A stretch of 12,435 bases of DNA, from positions 1 to 12,435 of the forward strand of contig JASJAL010000227.1 of assembly GCA_030067055.1 (NCBI GenBank), read 5' to 3'. Source of the DNA: Kiloniellales bacterium (lineage in GTDB: Bacteria > Pseudomonadota > Alphaproteobacteria > Kiloniellales > JAKSBE01). The position numbers and the translations under genes were made by a program. Of the stretch, positions 5,131 through 12,415 are shown piece after piece. Position 1 is the first letter of the stretch. Every line of letters begins with the position of its first letter. The notes below the pieces were generated by a model. That model was not told the DNA's origin. It made no database searches and saw only the letters and a list, made by a program, of their open reading frames with translations.

Positions 5131-6319
5131 AGGCTGGCAGGGTGATGCTGTCCAGGTCCTTGGGGGCCTGCGTGATGACCTCCGGCGTGTCGCCGACGAT
5201 CACCGTGTCGTCGACCCGGAAGCCGCCCAGGCCGTAGACGTAGATACCGGGCTCGGCGGAATAGACCTCGCCGGCTTCGAGCGGGCGTTCGTTGAAGGCC
5301 ATGTCCTCGGGGTACTCGTGGCCGATCAGGCCGATGCCGTGGCCGGTGCGGTGCCGGATCTGGCTGCCGTAGCCGGCCTCCTCGATGACGCCGCGCGCCG
5401 CGTCCTCGATCGCCCGCACCGGCTTGCCCGTGACCATCTGGCCGATCGCGGCCTCGTTGGCGGCCAGGGCGGCGGCGTAAAGCTGCGCCTGCTCCTCGCT
5501 GGGCGAGCCGCAGAAATAGGTCCTTTCGTTCTCTATCACCAGGCCGTTGAGGCGCGGGATCACGATGTTGACCAGGCCATGGCCTTCCTCGATGCGCAGG
5601 CCGGTCAGGGCGCCGTTACCGTGAGGCGAGGCCGAGGCCGGGCCGGTCAGGGTGTAGCCGCGCACCTCCAGGTGCTCGCCCGGAAAGCGCTGGGCGGCTT
5701 CCTCGAAGATCGCGGCGTGCATGGCGGCGTCGAGCTCCTGGACCAGGCGGCCGGGCCGGATCGCCTCGCGGTAGCGCTCCTGCGACCAGTCGGAGAGCGC
5801 GGCGGCGGCGCGCATCAGCTCCAGCTCCTCCGGGTGCTTGGACCAGCGCAGGGCGCGCAGCTCCGCCGTCCGGGCCTCGATCGCAAGCTCGGGCAGCTGC
5901 TCGCTCACGCCGGCAAGCGGCGCGGTGACGCTGTCGGCCGCCAGGCGGCCGGCGGTCAGGCCGCGCTGGCGAAGGGCCTCGGCCAGGATCTCGCTCCAGG
6001 CCGTAACCAGGCGCTTTGCGTTCGACCGGCCGACGTGTTCGTCGTAGAACGCCGCCTCCTCAACCCAGAGCTGGCCACGCTCGCTGGCCATCTGCCAGTG
6101 ATGGGTCGAGAGCTCGTTCAGCAGGGCGAAGGGCGCACCCTCCTTCGGGATCACCAGCGCGACCGGGCGTTCCCAGGTCTGGACGTCCAGGTTGAAGTTG
6201 CTGGCGAACTGGAAGAAATCGGCTTGGGTGAAGACCAGGCCGTCGAGGTCTCGTTGCGCCATCAAGGCCTGCATTGCCTCGCGCCGCGACTCGAACACGG
6301 CATTGCTCAAGAAGGCCAT
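5129..6319 (-). CDS. M24 family hydrolase, creatinase-like (annotated often as Xaa-Pro aminopeptidase)
   Basis: 396 residues with the two-domain pita-bread layout of creatinases and aminopeptidase P: N-terminal creatinase domain about 10-150, catalytic domain about 165-390. The start is preceded by GGGGAG about 8 bases upstream. Typical M24 metallopeptidases carry two Asp, one His and two Glu as metal ligands. Here the segment that should hold both Asp reads LVNIVIPRLNGLVIENERT, with N251 and E262 at or near those positions, and the last Glu is replaced by Asp (FRVDDT, D370). What is kept matches creatinase, recalled from memory: H233 (SPHGNG), E265 (the Glu before RT) and E356 (SAEPGIY), plus H327 in TGHGIGL. 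This points to a metal-independent C-N hydrolase rather than a peptidase; substrate unknown. Downstream of the oxyR-like regulator on the same strand, 226 bases apart. Confidence 0.85.
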   Translation of the reverse strand: MAFLSNAVFESRREAMQALMAQRDLDGLVFTQADFFQFASNFNLDVQTWERPVALVIPKEGAPFALLNELSTHHWQMASERGQLWVEEAAFYDEHVGRSNAKRLVTAWSEILAEALRQRGLTAGRLAADSVTAPLAGVSEQLPELAIEARTAELRALRWSKHPEELELMRAAAALSDWSQERYREAIRPGRLVQELDAAMHAAIFEEAAQRFPGEHLEVRGYTLTGPASASPHGNGALTGLRIEEGHGLVNIVIPRLNGLVIENERTYFCGSPSEEQAQLYAAALAANEAAIGQMVTGKPVRAIEDAARGVIEEAGYGSQIRHRTGHGIGLIGHEYPEDMAFNERPLEAGEVYSAEPGIYVYGLGGFRVDDTVIVGDTPEVITQAPKDLDSITLPA

Positions 6320-6545
6320 CCGTCTCGCTCCCCGTCTCGATCCACTTCCCGGCAGGCTAGCAGGGTGGCCGCCGCGACAGAAGGCCGGACACCACAGCCC
6401 CGTACTGCAGGAATGGCCGGCCGCGCCGCTGACCGAACCGGCGGCTGGGCGTGCCAGGTTTCGCGGTCGACCAGCTCGGACGTCCGCAGGCCGATAGGCC
6501 GGGGGACGGCTATGGGCTTGGGCCGAACGATGGGGAACAAGAACG

Positions 6546-7466
6546 TTAGGACACTACCGTGATCGGCAATTTCCGGTCCTTCAGGATGCCGCGAATCTGA
6601 CCGGCCAGTGTCTCGTACTCCTCTTGGCGCCCCGAATGCCGACGCCATACCATCCCGATCATGCGGTGGGGGACACCAGATTTCACTTCCCGGGCGACGA
6701 CTTGGCGGTCGTGCAAGACCTCGGAGCGGACATAGAGGGCCGGGAGGAGTGAGAGCCCCATGCCCATTGCCACCATCTGCCGGAGAGTGTCGAGACTGGT
6801 GCCTTCGTAGTCGAGAGAGAGCTTGGCGCCGTACTGCTCGCAGAGCGCGCGCACCTGATCGTGCAACCGGTGGCCGCGCTCCAGGGTCAGGAAGGTCTCG
6901 CCCTCGAGGTCCGATCTCCGGATCGTCTCCCGACTCGCCAAACGGTGCTCGCCCGGCACCACGACCCAGAGCGGTTCGCGGAACAGTCTGACGCTGCGCA
7001 GTTCTGCACCCTGGACCGGCAGGGGAAAGAACAGCATGTCGAGATTGCCCTGGTCGAGGCGCTCCAGCAGTGCAGTTGGCATCCCTTCCCGGACGTAGAG
7101 CTTGAGGTCCCGATAGCGCCCGTGAAGCTCGGGCAAAATGTGCGGCAGGAAATAGGGCCCGAGCGATTGCAATACGCCGACCCGGATGGTCCCCCCTAGG
7201 GGTGCCTGACCTTGTTTGGCAAGCTCGACAACATCTTGTACGTCCCGCAACACGGTCTTCGCACGCTCCGCAATCTGCCGCCCGAGCGGAGTCAGTATCA
7301 CCTTGCTGCGGCTGCGCTCGACGAGCTGCACGCCAAGCCGCTCTTCGAGCTCGCGCAGCTGGCCGCTGAGCGTGGGCTGGCTGACGTGGCTCATCTCGGC
7401 GGCACGCCGGAAGTGCAGGGTTTCGGCGACTGCGACCAGGTAGCGAAGCTGCTTAAGGGTGGGCAC
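6546..7466 (-). CDS. OxyR-like LysR-family regulator lacking the peroxidatic cysteine
   Basis: 306 residues from the GTG at 7466 (preceded by GGGA six bases upstream). The frame opens at a TTG four codons earlier, but MPTLKQLRYLVAVAE is the usual OxyR-type beginning. The N-terminal winged helix-turn-helix (FRRAAEMSHVSQPTLSGQL) is followed by a substrate-binding-type sensor domain. Similarity to E. coli OxyR runs throughout: SLGPYFLPHILPEL against TVGPYLLPHIIPML, and GTSLDTLRQMVAMGMGLSLLP against ATSLETLRNMVAAGSGITLLP. At the redox centre, E. coli GHCLRDQAMGFC (C199...C208) is here GHRLHDQVRALC. The peroxide-reactive Cys is Arg (R200), while the resolving Cys (C209) and His (H199) remain. Divergent from the fasciclin gene and upstream of the M24 gene. 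Probably autoregulated through the box at 7593; the signal sensed is unknown. Confidence 0.88.
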   Translation of the reverse strand: MPTLKQLRYLVAVAETLHFRRAAEMSHVSQPTLSGQLRELEERLGVQLVERSRSKVILTPLGRQIAERAKTVLRDVQDVVELAKQGQAPLGGTIRVGVLQSLGPYFLPHILPELHGRYRDLKLYVREGMPTALLERLDQGNLDMLFFPLPVQGAELRSVRLFREPLWVVVPGEHRLASRETIRRSDLEGETFLTLERGHRLHDQVRALCEQYGAKLSLDYEGTSLDTLRQMVAMGMGLSLLPALYVRSEVLHDRQVVAREVKSGVPHRMIGMVWRRHSGRQEEYETLAGQIRGILKDRKLPITVVS

Positions 7467-7592
7467 GAATCTTCCCAATCAAAGGAGTCTCCAAGGGATG
7501 CCAACGGGTCTCGGGTCGACCTAAGAAGAAATCGGGAAGCCTCGGATCGCTTTCAAGGTTTCGGGAGCGCCGGGGTGAATGGCCAAGGTATT

Positions 7593-7609
7593 GATTGGTT
7601 TTTCCTATC
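7593..7609. promoter_or_regulatory. OxyR-type binding box
   Basis: GATTGGTTTTTCCTATC fits the palindromic OxyR consensus GATAGGTTnAACCTATC at 13 of 16 defined positions. It extends outward to a TTGAT...ATCAA palindrome (7591-7611). It sits between the divergent oxyR-like gene (start 7466) and the fasciclin gene (start 7749). A second GATTGG lies at 7629-7634, but no clear second full site in phase. Confidence 0.5.
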
Positions 7610-7748
7610 AAAGATGCCGATTAATGCGATTGGTTGCGACGCTCAAGCTATCCCATCTCAAGATGATGTCTGAGTGGGTGACCGTCGTCACCCGGTCACG
7701 GCACGAAAAGCCCAGGACCATTCGGAAGTCTCTGAAAGGGAAAGATCC

Positions 7749-8243
7749 ATGCTTCATCTTCGCAGTTTTCTGGCGGCAGCGGTTCTCGCCTTGCCGCTGT
7801 CATTCGCAGCCTGGAGTGCCAAGGCCGCCAATGCAGACATTGTCGAAACGGCCGAGTCGACCGGAAACTTCGGCACCTTGATGAAGGCCGTCGAGGCCGC
7901 CGATCTTGCGGACACGCTCAAGGGCGAGGGCCCTTTCACCGTCTTTGCACCCACCGACCAAGCCTTCGCGGCACTTCCGCAGGGCAAGCTCGAGGCGCTG
8001 CTCAAGCCCGAGAACAAGGGAGAACTGATCAAGGTGCTCTCCTACCACGTCGTCTCCGGCAAGATCACGGCCGCGGAGATCGCCGGTAAGTCGTCCAGTT
8101 TCGAGACCCTTGAAGGTAGCAACGTCCAAGTGAATTCCGCCGGGCGAGTAACCAAGGTCAACGAGGCCGCGATCACGCAGCCCGACGTCATAGCTTCGAA
8201 TGGCGTCATCCACGTCATCGATCAGGTGATTCTGCCAGAATAG
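7749..8243 (+). CDS. Periplasmic fasciclin (FAS1) domain protein
   Basis: 164 residues. Start fixed by GAAAGGGA about 8 bases upstream of the ATG. Residues 1-29 are a Sec signal peptide (LHLRSFLAAAVLALPLSFAAW, cut in two blocks here: hydrophobic core 7-22, cleavage near ANA). A single FAS1 domain fills the rest: FTVFAPTDQAFAALP (63-77) is the H1 box, VLSYHVVSGK (96-105) carries the conserved Tyr-His, and NGVIHVIDQVILP (151-163) is the H2 box. Single-domain bacterial members are exported proteins linked to adhesion or surface interaction, without known enzymatic activity. Divergent from the oxyR-like regulator with a likely box in between, so it may be controlled by it (inference). A strong hairpin follows 47 bases after the stop. 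Confidence 0.93.
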   Translation: MLHLRSFLAAAVLALPLSFAAWSAKAANADIVETAESTGNFGTLMKAVEAADLADTLKGEGPFTVFAPTDQAFAALPQGKLEALLKPENKGELIKVLSYHVVSGKITAAEIAGKSSSFETLEGSNVQVNSAGRVTKVNEAAITQPDVIASNGVIHVIDQVILPE

Positions 8244-8290
8244 GCCTGAGACGTGAGCTGGGTAGGGTGCGCCGATCTCCGATCCGGACC

Positions 8291-8323
8291 GACGGCCGAC
8301 CCGCAAAGCGTGGGTCGGCCGTC
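8291..8323 (+). terminator. Strong GC-rich hairpin after the fasciclin gene
   Basis: GACGGCCGACCC (8291-8302) pairs perfectly with GGGTCGGCCGTC (8312-8323) around a 9-base loop. Position shortly after a stop codon suggests a terminator or 3' stabiliser, but only CCTAGCTC follows rather than a T-run, so termination is not certain. Confidence 0.55.
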
Positions 8324-8516
8324 CTAGCTCCGCACTCGAACCACCTGATCCGAAACGCCGATCAGAAAGCGCCGGAATACCGATTGGTTCTGCGCTGCGG
8401 GGAAGACCAATTTGAACCGAACGGACGGCGGACGATGTTCGTGGTTGCGGACCAGGCAAGAGTCCTCGAAGCGACCTCGAATGCCATCAACGGCAGCAGC
8501 AATGAGGAGTGCAGCC

Positions 8517-8840
8517 ATGACCGACATTCTGAGCAACGCTTCCACCACGGCTTCGGGCAGGGGCATATTCAACCGCTATCGAGCCCTCGCCCAAACCCAT
8601 CGCAGTCTGGAGGAAAAGCTGGCGGCTGAAGGTCGCCGGCCGGCTCCGGAACAACACCTGATCCGTCAGATCAAGAAACGGAAGCTTCTGATCAAGGACG
8701 AGATGGCTGGTATTGAGCGTTTGCTCGAGGCCATTGACGCAAGAACCGAGACCGAGACCGCCGAGATCATTCCACTGCGGACCCATGGCAGACGTGCCGC
8801 CGGGCAGCCTGTAACGAGGGACCGGGTGCCGGCGGCCTGA
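8517..8840 (+). CDS. DUF465 (YdcH-like) small protein
   Basis: 107 residues. The ATG at 8517 has GAGGAG seven bases upstream; the frame is open 35 codons further back but without a ribosome site. The central part is the DUF465 signature: RYRALAQTHRSLEEKLAAE (about 20-38), then RRPAPEQHLIRQIKKRK (40-56) and LLIKDEMAGIERLL. This predicts a charged two-helix hairpin or coiled coil, cytosolic. The usual family length is about 70-80 residues; this one carries an additional Arg/Thr-rich tail (about 75-107) of no known function. DUF465 proteins are widespread in alphaproteobacteria and their function is unknown. It stands alone between two hairpins (8291 and 8885), so it is probably monocistronic. 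Confidence 0.85.
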   Translation: MTDILSNASTTASGRGIFNRYRALAQTHRSLEEKLAAEGRRPAPEQHLIRQIKKRKLLIKDEMAGIERLLEAIDARTETETAEIIPLRTHGRRAAGQPVTRDRVPAA

Positions 8841-8884
8841 TCAACGCTAAGGAGTTGCAGCGCCGATCGACGCGACAGCTCCTT

Positions 8885-8914
8885 TTGCGCCCCGCTCATT
8901 GCGGCGGGGCGCAA
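8885..8914. terminator. Perfect 11-bp hairpin after the DUF465 gene
   Basis: TTGCGCCCCGC (8885-8895) pairs with GCGGGGCGCAA (8904-8914), loop 8 bases, followed by CACTTTCC. It lies 45 bases after the DUF465 stop and 167 bases beyond the end of the convergent oxidoreductase gene. Likely terminator for the plus-strand gene. The T-run is short, and a role in stopping minus-strand transcripts is possible. Confidence 0.6.
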
Positions 8915-9080
8915 CACTTTCCAGAACCTGCCGCGGCCTTCTCGTTTCCTTGGCTCTCTGCCCCGCCTGCAAGAAGCCCTGGGCCTTGCGGCACCTCGAA
9001 CCATGTTAGCGGGGAAGATCTCTGCACTGACCGGCAAACGCCAGGTTGAGGCGTGCATGCCGGACTGGCACTCAGCGCTG

Positions 9081-10259
9081 TCAGACCACGTTCTTCTCGA
9101 CCAGCGGCCGGTTTTCGTTCAGGCGCTCAACGCCGAGCGGCGACAGGTCGAGGCTGCGATAGGCGCCGTGAACGATCAGCTCCGAGAGCCCACGGCCGAC
9201 GGCGGGGGACTTCTGCAGGCCGTGACCGCTGAAGCCGTTGGCTAAGTAGAAGTTCGGCACCTCCGGCGCCGGCCCGACGAAGGGATTCTGGTCGAAGAGA
9301 TTGACGTCGTAGAACCCGGCCCAGGCGCGGCCCGGCTTGATCGCCTCGAAGGCCGGGACGCGTCCTGCGATGCTCGGCCAGATGATCTCCTCGAAGAGCC
9401 CGTATTCGACCTCGAAGTCCTCGAAGTCCGGGTCGCGCTCGGGCGGCGGCGCGGTGCCGCAGATGTAGCCACTGCCTTCCGGCCGGACGTAGACACCGTT
9501 GCTGTCGATCAGCAGCGGGAAGCTGGGCAGCTCTTCGCGGCAGTCGAAGGTGAAGACGCAACGCTTGCGGTTGACCACCGGGATCTCCAGGCCTGCGAGG
9601 CGCGCGATGGCCGCGCCGCCGATGCCCGAGGCGTTGACGAAGGCGCCGCAGGCGATGCGCTCGCCATCGTCGAGACTGACCCCGGTCACCCGCCCGCCGT
9701 CCAGGTCCAGACCGGTCACGCTGGCTTCCCGGTAGGTCACGCCGAGGCTGCGGGCCTTGCGCCGGAAAGCCTGCAGCAGGGTGTAGCCGTCGAACCAGCC
9801 CTCGCCGCTGCGGCCCCAGCAGCCCGCCGCAACGCCTTCGCAGTCGAGCCAGGGGAAGCGATCACGCAAGGCCGCGGGCTCGAGGAACAGGATGTCGGCG
9901 CCGAGTTCGGTCTGCAGGTCGTGGTTCTTCTTCAGCTGTGTTATGCCGGCCGGGCTCGCCAGAAAGAGATAGCCGCCCTCGCGGAACGGCAGCTCGGCGG
10001 GCTCCCCGTCGACCGCCAGGGTCTCCGGAAGGCTGCGGATGAAGGCGATCCCGAAGAGCGAGATCTCGATGTTGATGCGGGTCGAGAACTGCTGCCGGAT
10101 CGAACCGGCGGAGAGCGTGGTCGCGCAGCGGGCGTAGGAGAAATCCTTCTCGACGACGAGAACCCGGCCCTGAAAATCCGGATCGGTCGCCAGATGATAG
10201 GCCGTTGAGCTGCCCATGACGGCCCCGCCGGCGATGACGACGTCGTAGCTCTCGGCCAT
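9081..10259 (-). CDS. FAD-dependent oxidoreductase, DAO family (FOXRED1-like)
   Basis: 392 residues from the ATG at 10259, which has GAGGAGGGA about 11 bases upstream. A longer frame to 10322 adds 21 residues that precede the FAD fold and look non-native. The FAD-binding fold opens with YDVVIAGGAVMGSSTAYHL (6-23), a Rossmann loop in which the first Gly pattern is GGAVMG, followed by the acidic strand end VLVVEKD (33-39). Further DAO features are AFVNASGIGG (206-215), RKRCVFTFDC with the D-NGVYVRPEGSGYICG block (252-268), and the C-terminal FAD contact YLANGFSGHGLQKSPAVGR (338-356). The family oxidises secondary or tertiary amines and amino acids (sarcosine, glycine, opines, proline). Substrate not readable here. 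Divergent from a methyltransferase gene with 157 bases between starts. Confidence 0.9.
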   Translation of the reverse strand: MAESYDVVIAGGAVMGSSTAYHLATDPDFQGRVLVVEKDFSYARCATTLSAGSIRQQFSTRINIEISLFGIAFIRSLPETLAVDGEPAELPFREGGYLFLASPAGITQLKKNHDLQTELGADILFLEPAALRDRFPWLDCEGVAAGCWGRSGEGWFDGYTLLQAFRRKARSLGVTYREASVTGLDLDGGRVTGVSLDDGERIACGAFVNASGIGGAAIARLAGLEIPVVNRKRCVFTFDCREELPSFPLLIDSNGVYVRPEGSGYICGTAPPPERDPDFEDFEVEYGLFEEIIWPSIAGRVPAFEAIKPGRAWAGFYDVNLFDQNPFVGPAPEVPNFYLANGFSGHGLQKSPAVGRGLSELIVHGAYRSLDLSPLGVERLNENRPLVEKNVV

Positions 10260-10416
10260 GGCTGCACGATCCCTCCTCGGTGTCGCCGGGGCGGAGGGCT
10301 CCGGCTCTCCGGTCCAGTTCACCCCAGACCGGGCAGCCGGTCCAGAGGCAAGCTGCCCGCCGAGACCTGGTAAGTCGGCGCCGGTCTTCCCAGATCAAGA
10401 CGCAAGGGGGAGGGCC

Positions 10417-11034
10417 ATGAACGTCTACGAGCGTTGGATCCTGCCGCGCCTCATCGACCTGTCGATGAAGCACGGGGAGGCCACCCGACACCGGCAGTCG
10501 CTGCTTCCGGCGGCACGGGGCCGGGTGCTCGAGATCGGCATCGGCTCCGGCCTGAACCTGCCGTTCTATGGCCAAGACGTGGAGAGCGTCGTCGGCGTGG
10601 ATCCATCGGAAGAGCTCCTGGGAATGGCGCGCGGGCGGCTGAAGGACCTGCCCTTCCAGGTCGAGCTCCAGGCGCGATCGGCAGAGGCATTGCCCTTCGA
10701 CGATGGGCGCTTCGACACCGCGGTGACCACCTGGACGCTCTGTTCGGTGCCCGATGCCCGGCTCGCCCTCGCCGAGTTGCGCCGGGTCCTGAAGCCGGGC
10801 GGCGAGCTGATCTTCGTCGAGCACGGTCGGGCCGAGGCGCCGGCGGTCGTGGCCTGGCAGGAGCGCCTGAACCGGCTCTGGGGCTGTCTCGCCGGGGGCT
10901 GCAACCTCAACCGGCCGGTCGCGGCCATGATCCGCGAGGCTGGCTTCCGGATCGAGGAACTCGAGACCGGCCATTTGATCAAGGGCCCGAGGCTCTTGAC
11001 TTACCTATACCGGGGCCGCGCTCGGCCGGCTTAG
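10417..11034 (+). CDS. Class I SAM-dependent methyltransferase (METTL7/UbiE-like)
   Basis: 205 residues. The ATG at 10417 is preceded by AAGGGGGAGGGCC, a strong ribosome site; the longer frame to 10258 is antisense to the oxidoreductase start and is rejected. Motif I is GRVLEIGIGSGLNLPFY (35-51); the acidic end of strand 2 is VVGVDPSEE (58-66). The SAM-site Asp region is SAEALPFDDGRFDTAV (88-103). Post-motifs are TLCSVPDARLALAELRRVL and KPGGELIFVEHG. The C-terminal WGCLAGGCNLNRPVAAMIREAGF (155-177) matches the bacterial relatives of METTL7-type enzymes, which methylate thiols or lipids. Cytosolic or membrane-associated; the acceptor is unknown. No close downstream partner: the next start is 153 bases away. 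Confidence 0.88.
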   Translation: MNVYERWILPRLIDLSMKHGEATRHRQSLLPAARGRVLEIGIGSGLNLPFYGQDVESVVGVDPSEELLGMARGRLKDLPFQVELQARSAEALPFDDGRFDTAVTTWTLCSVPDARLALAELRRVLKPGGELIFVEHGRAEAPAVVAWQERLNRLWGCLAGGCNLNRPVAAMIREAGFRIEELETGHLIKGPRLLTYLYRGRARPA

Positions 11035-11186
11035 GGCCCAGGCAATCTCATTGAGGGCGCCGCCTCGATGTCCTTCGCCCTGTGATCTGCTTCACTCTTT
11101 ACTAATCCTTACAGCTAATACTGCCCGTGCGAGCCGAGACCACTTGGTACGCAAAGAACTCGTCCACTTCAAGCAAGTTACGGCAG

Positions 11187-11573
11187 ATGATCAGGTATCT
11201 TATTGTTTTCGTTGTTACTATCTTAGCCATCTCAGGGCCCGCCTGGTCGGATGATACGGACCACGAGGCCGGACGTTACCAGGTGATACCCGATGCGATG
11301 GTGCCGGGTCCCGGCGGCAAGCTGCGGCAGCAGACGATCCTGCTGGATACCGCCACCGGACGGACCTGGACCCTGGCGCCCAAGGCCGGTGCCGACAAGC
11401 GTCAGCGAGCGAACTGGATGCCGATTCCGGTCACCGACTTTGACACACAGGAAGCCTCGGCCAGCCCCGCCAGGGAGTTACCCAATGCCGAACCCAGGGG
11501 CTCCAGCGCCCAGGAGCAAGGCGGCGGCGGGGGCTCTCGCGACCGCCTCTGGAACTACGAACGCGATCCCTGA
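11187..11573 (+). CDS. Small secreted protein of unknown function
   Basis: 128 residues. I choose the ATG at 11187 because it gives a clean signal peptide (MIRYLIVFVVTILAISGPAW, cleavage near AWS-DD); the longer frame to 11127 puts 20 polar residues before it. The ribosome site is weak. The mature part has a block RYQVIPDAMV (30-39), then QQTILLDTATGRTWTLAP (48-65) and NWMPIPVTDF (76-85). The LLDTATGRTW...W.P pattern recurs in exported proteobacterial proteins of unknown function (from memory). The tail (about 88-120) is Ser/Ala/Gly-rich and disordered, ending RLWNYERDP. The gene stands alone, and no function can be assigned. Confidence 0.7.
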   Translation: MIRYLIVFVVTILAISGPAWSDDTDHEAGRYQVIPDAMVPGPGGKLRQQTILLDTATGRTWTLAPKAGADKRQRANWMPIPVTDFDTQEASASPARELPNAEPRGSSAQEQGGGGGSRDRLWNYERDP

Positions 11574-11893
11574 GCCGGCGAAAGATAGGGGTAAATTCCT
11601 ATAATTTGGACACACGTTCCCACCTTGGGAATGGTTGTAGCGCCTTCGAACGGTCTGCGGTCGCCCGTGGCACGACGTCGGGTGCAGTGAATTGAACTAC
11701 ACGATATTGTGAAGAGCGCCTGACAGGCCTGCCAAGCCGCCAGGGCATCAAACCCAAGGCCGTCGCCAGTGCCTGGAGCTGGGTCCGGTCGGGAGCCGGG
11801 CAAAAGGGCCAATGGCGTCGCTTTGCATGACGGATTCATCTGAGGACGCGAATCAACTCGAACCCTAGGCGCCGTGGAGCCACATCTGCCCTC
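11574..11893. other. Intergenic stretch between two unknown genes
   Basis: 320 bases. A TATAAT lies in TTCCTATAATTTGG (around 11600) without a matching -35 at normal distance. A 5-bp inverted repeat TTCCC-ACCTT-GGGAA is at 11617-11631. A short stop-bounded plus frame around 11690-11830 reads GLPSRQGIKPKAVASAW but has no start codon, and a minus frame (11555-11914) has no recognisable motif. I see no gene here. Confidence 0.45.
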
Positions 11894-12415
11894 ATGACGT
11901 TGCTGCGGCTTCATCCACTACCTGCGTTTCTGCTGCTTCTCCTGCTCTACATGATCGGCATTGTTCTCGCTTCGGCGCCGCTCGAGATGGAATTTTCCTG
12001 GCTCCTACGGGCCGCTGCTGCCCTGGTGATCTTGGCTTACCCGGCCTTCGTGGCCTGGCAGCTGGACAGACGCTTCGGCGTGGAGGTGAAGCTGAACCGC
12101 GTGCGCCTGGGCCTGGCGCTCGCTTTCTTCGCGCTGTTCTATGGGCCTGGATTGCCGTTTCTTCTTCGGAGCGGGAGCCAGGACCTTTGGCTCGGAATCC
12201 CTCAGAATGCCGTCGCGATTGTCGGCGTTGCTGCCTACCTCTATGTCAATTCCCTGGCCTCCGAGAGCCTGACTCGCGCCGAAGGCGGGCCGCCTTTGGC
12301 GCAGGGGTTACATATTCTTCGCGCCCATTTATCTTTATTCTCCTTCTTGGCGCTGCCAATCGGCATCATCCTGATTCAAAAGCGCCTGCGCCGGCTTTTG
12401 GGGCATCTGGCCTGA
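11894..12415 (+). CDS. Polytopic membrane protein of unknown function
   Basis: 173 residues and strongly hydrophobic. Five probable membrane helices: about 9-28 (AFLLLLLLYMIGIVLAS), 36-57 (LLRAAAALVILAYPAFVAW), 70-91 (VRLGLALAFFALFYGPGLPF), 100-121 (IPQNAVAIVGVAAYLYVNSL) and 146-163 (LSLFSFLALPIGIILIQ). The C-terminus is basic (KRLRRLLGHLA), so by the positive-inside rule it lies in the cytosol. A conserved-looking loop is QLDRRFGVEVKLNRVR (56-71). No Shine-Dalgarno is close to the ATG (GTGGAG is 14 bases away), so the start is uncertain. A later start at M20 would lose part of the first helix. I do not recognise the family; the window ends 20 bases after the stop. Confidence 0.72.
   Translation: MTLLRLHPLPAFLLLLLLYMIGIVLASAPLEMEFSWLLRAAAALVILAYPAFVAWQLDRRFGVEVKLNRVRLGLALAFFALFYGPGLPFLLRSGSQDLWLGIPQNAVAIVGVAAYLYVNSLASESLTRAEGGPPLAQGLHILRAHLSLFSFLALPIGIILIQKRLRRLLGHLA

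Noticed and set aside
5318..6562. Plus-strand open frame of 414 codons
   Set aside because: Shadow of the M24 gene in a high-GC region. Its translation is Ala/Gly/Arg/Asp-biased with no domain, while the minus strand matches a known fold end to end.
9862..10974. Minus-strand open frame of 370 codons
   Set aside because: Runs antisense across the methyltransferase gene and then overlaps the oxidoreductase gene in another frame; low-complexity Arg-rich translation.
11690..11830. Stop-bounded plus frame reading GLPSRQGIKPKAVASAW, considered as a transposase or integrase remnant
   Set aside because: No start codon and no recognisable domain; too short to support a mobile-element call.
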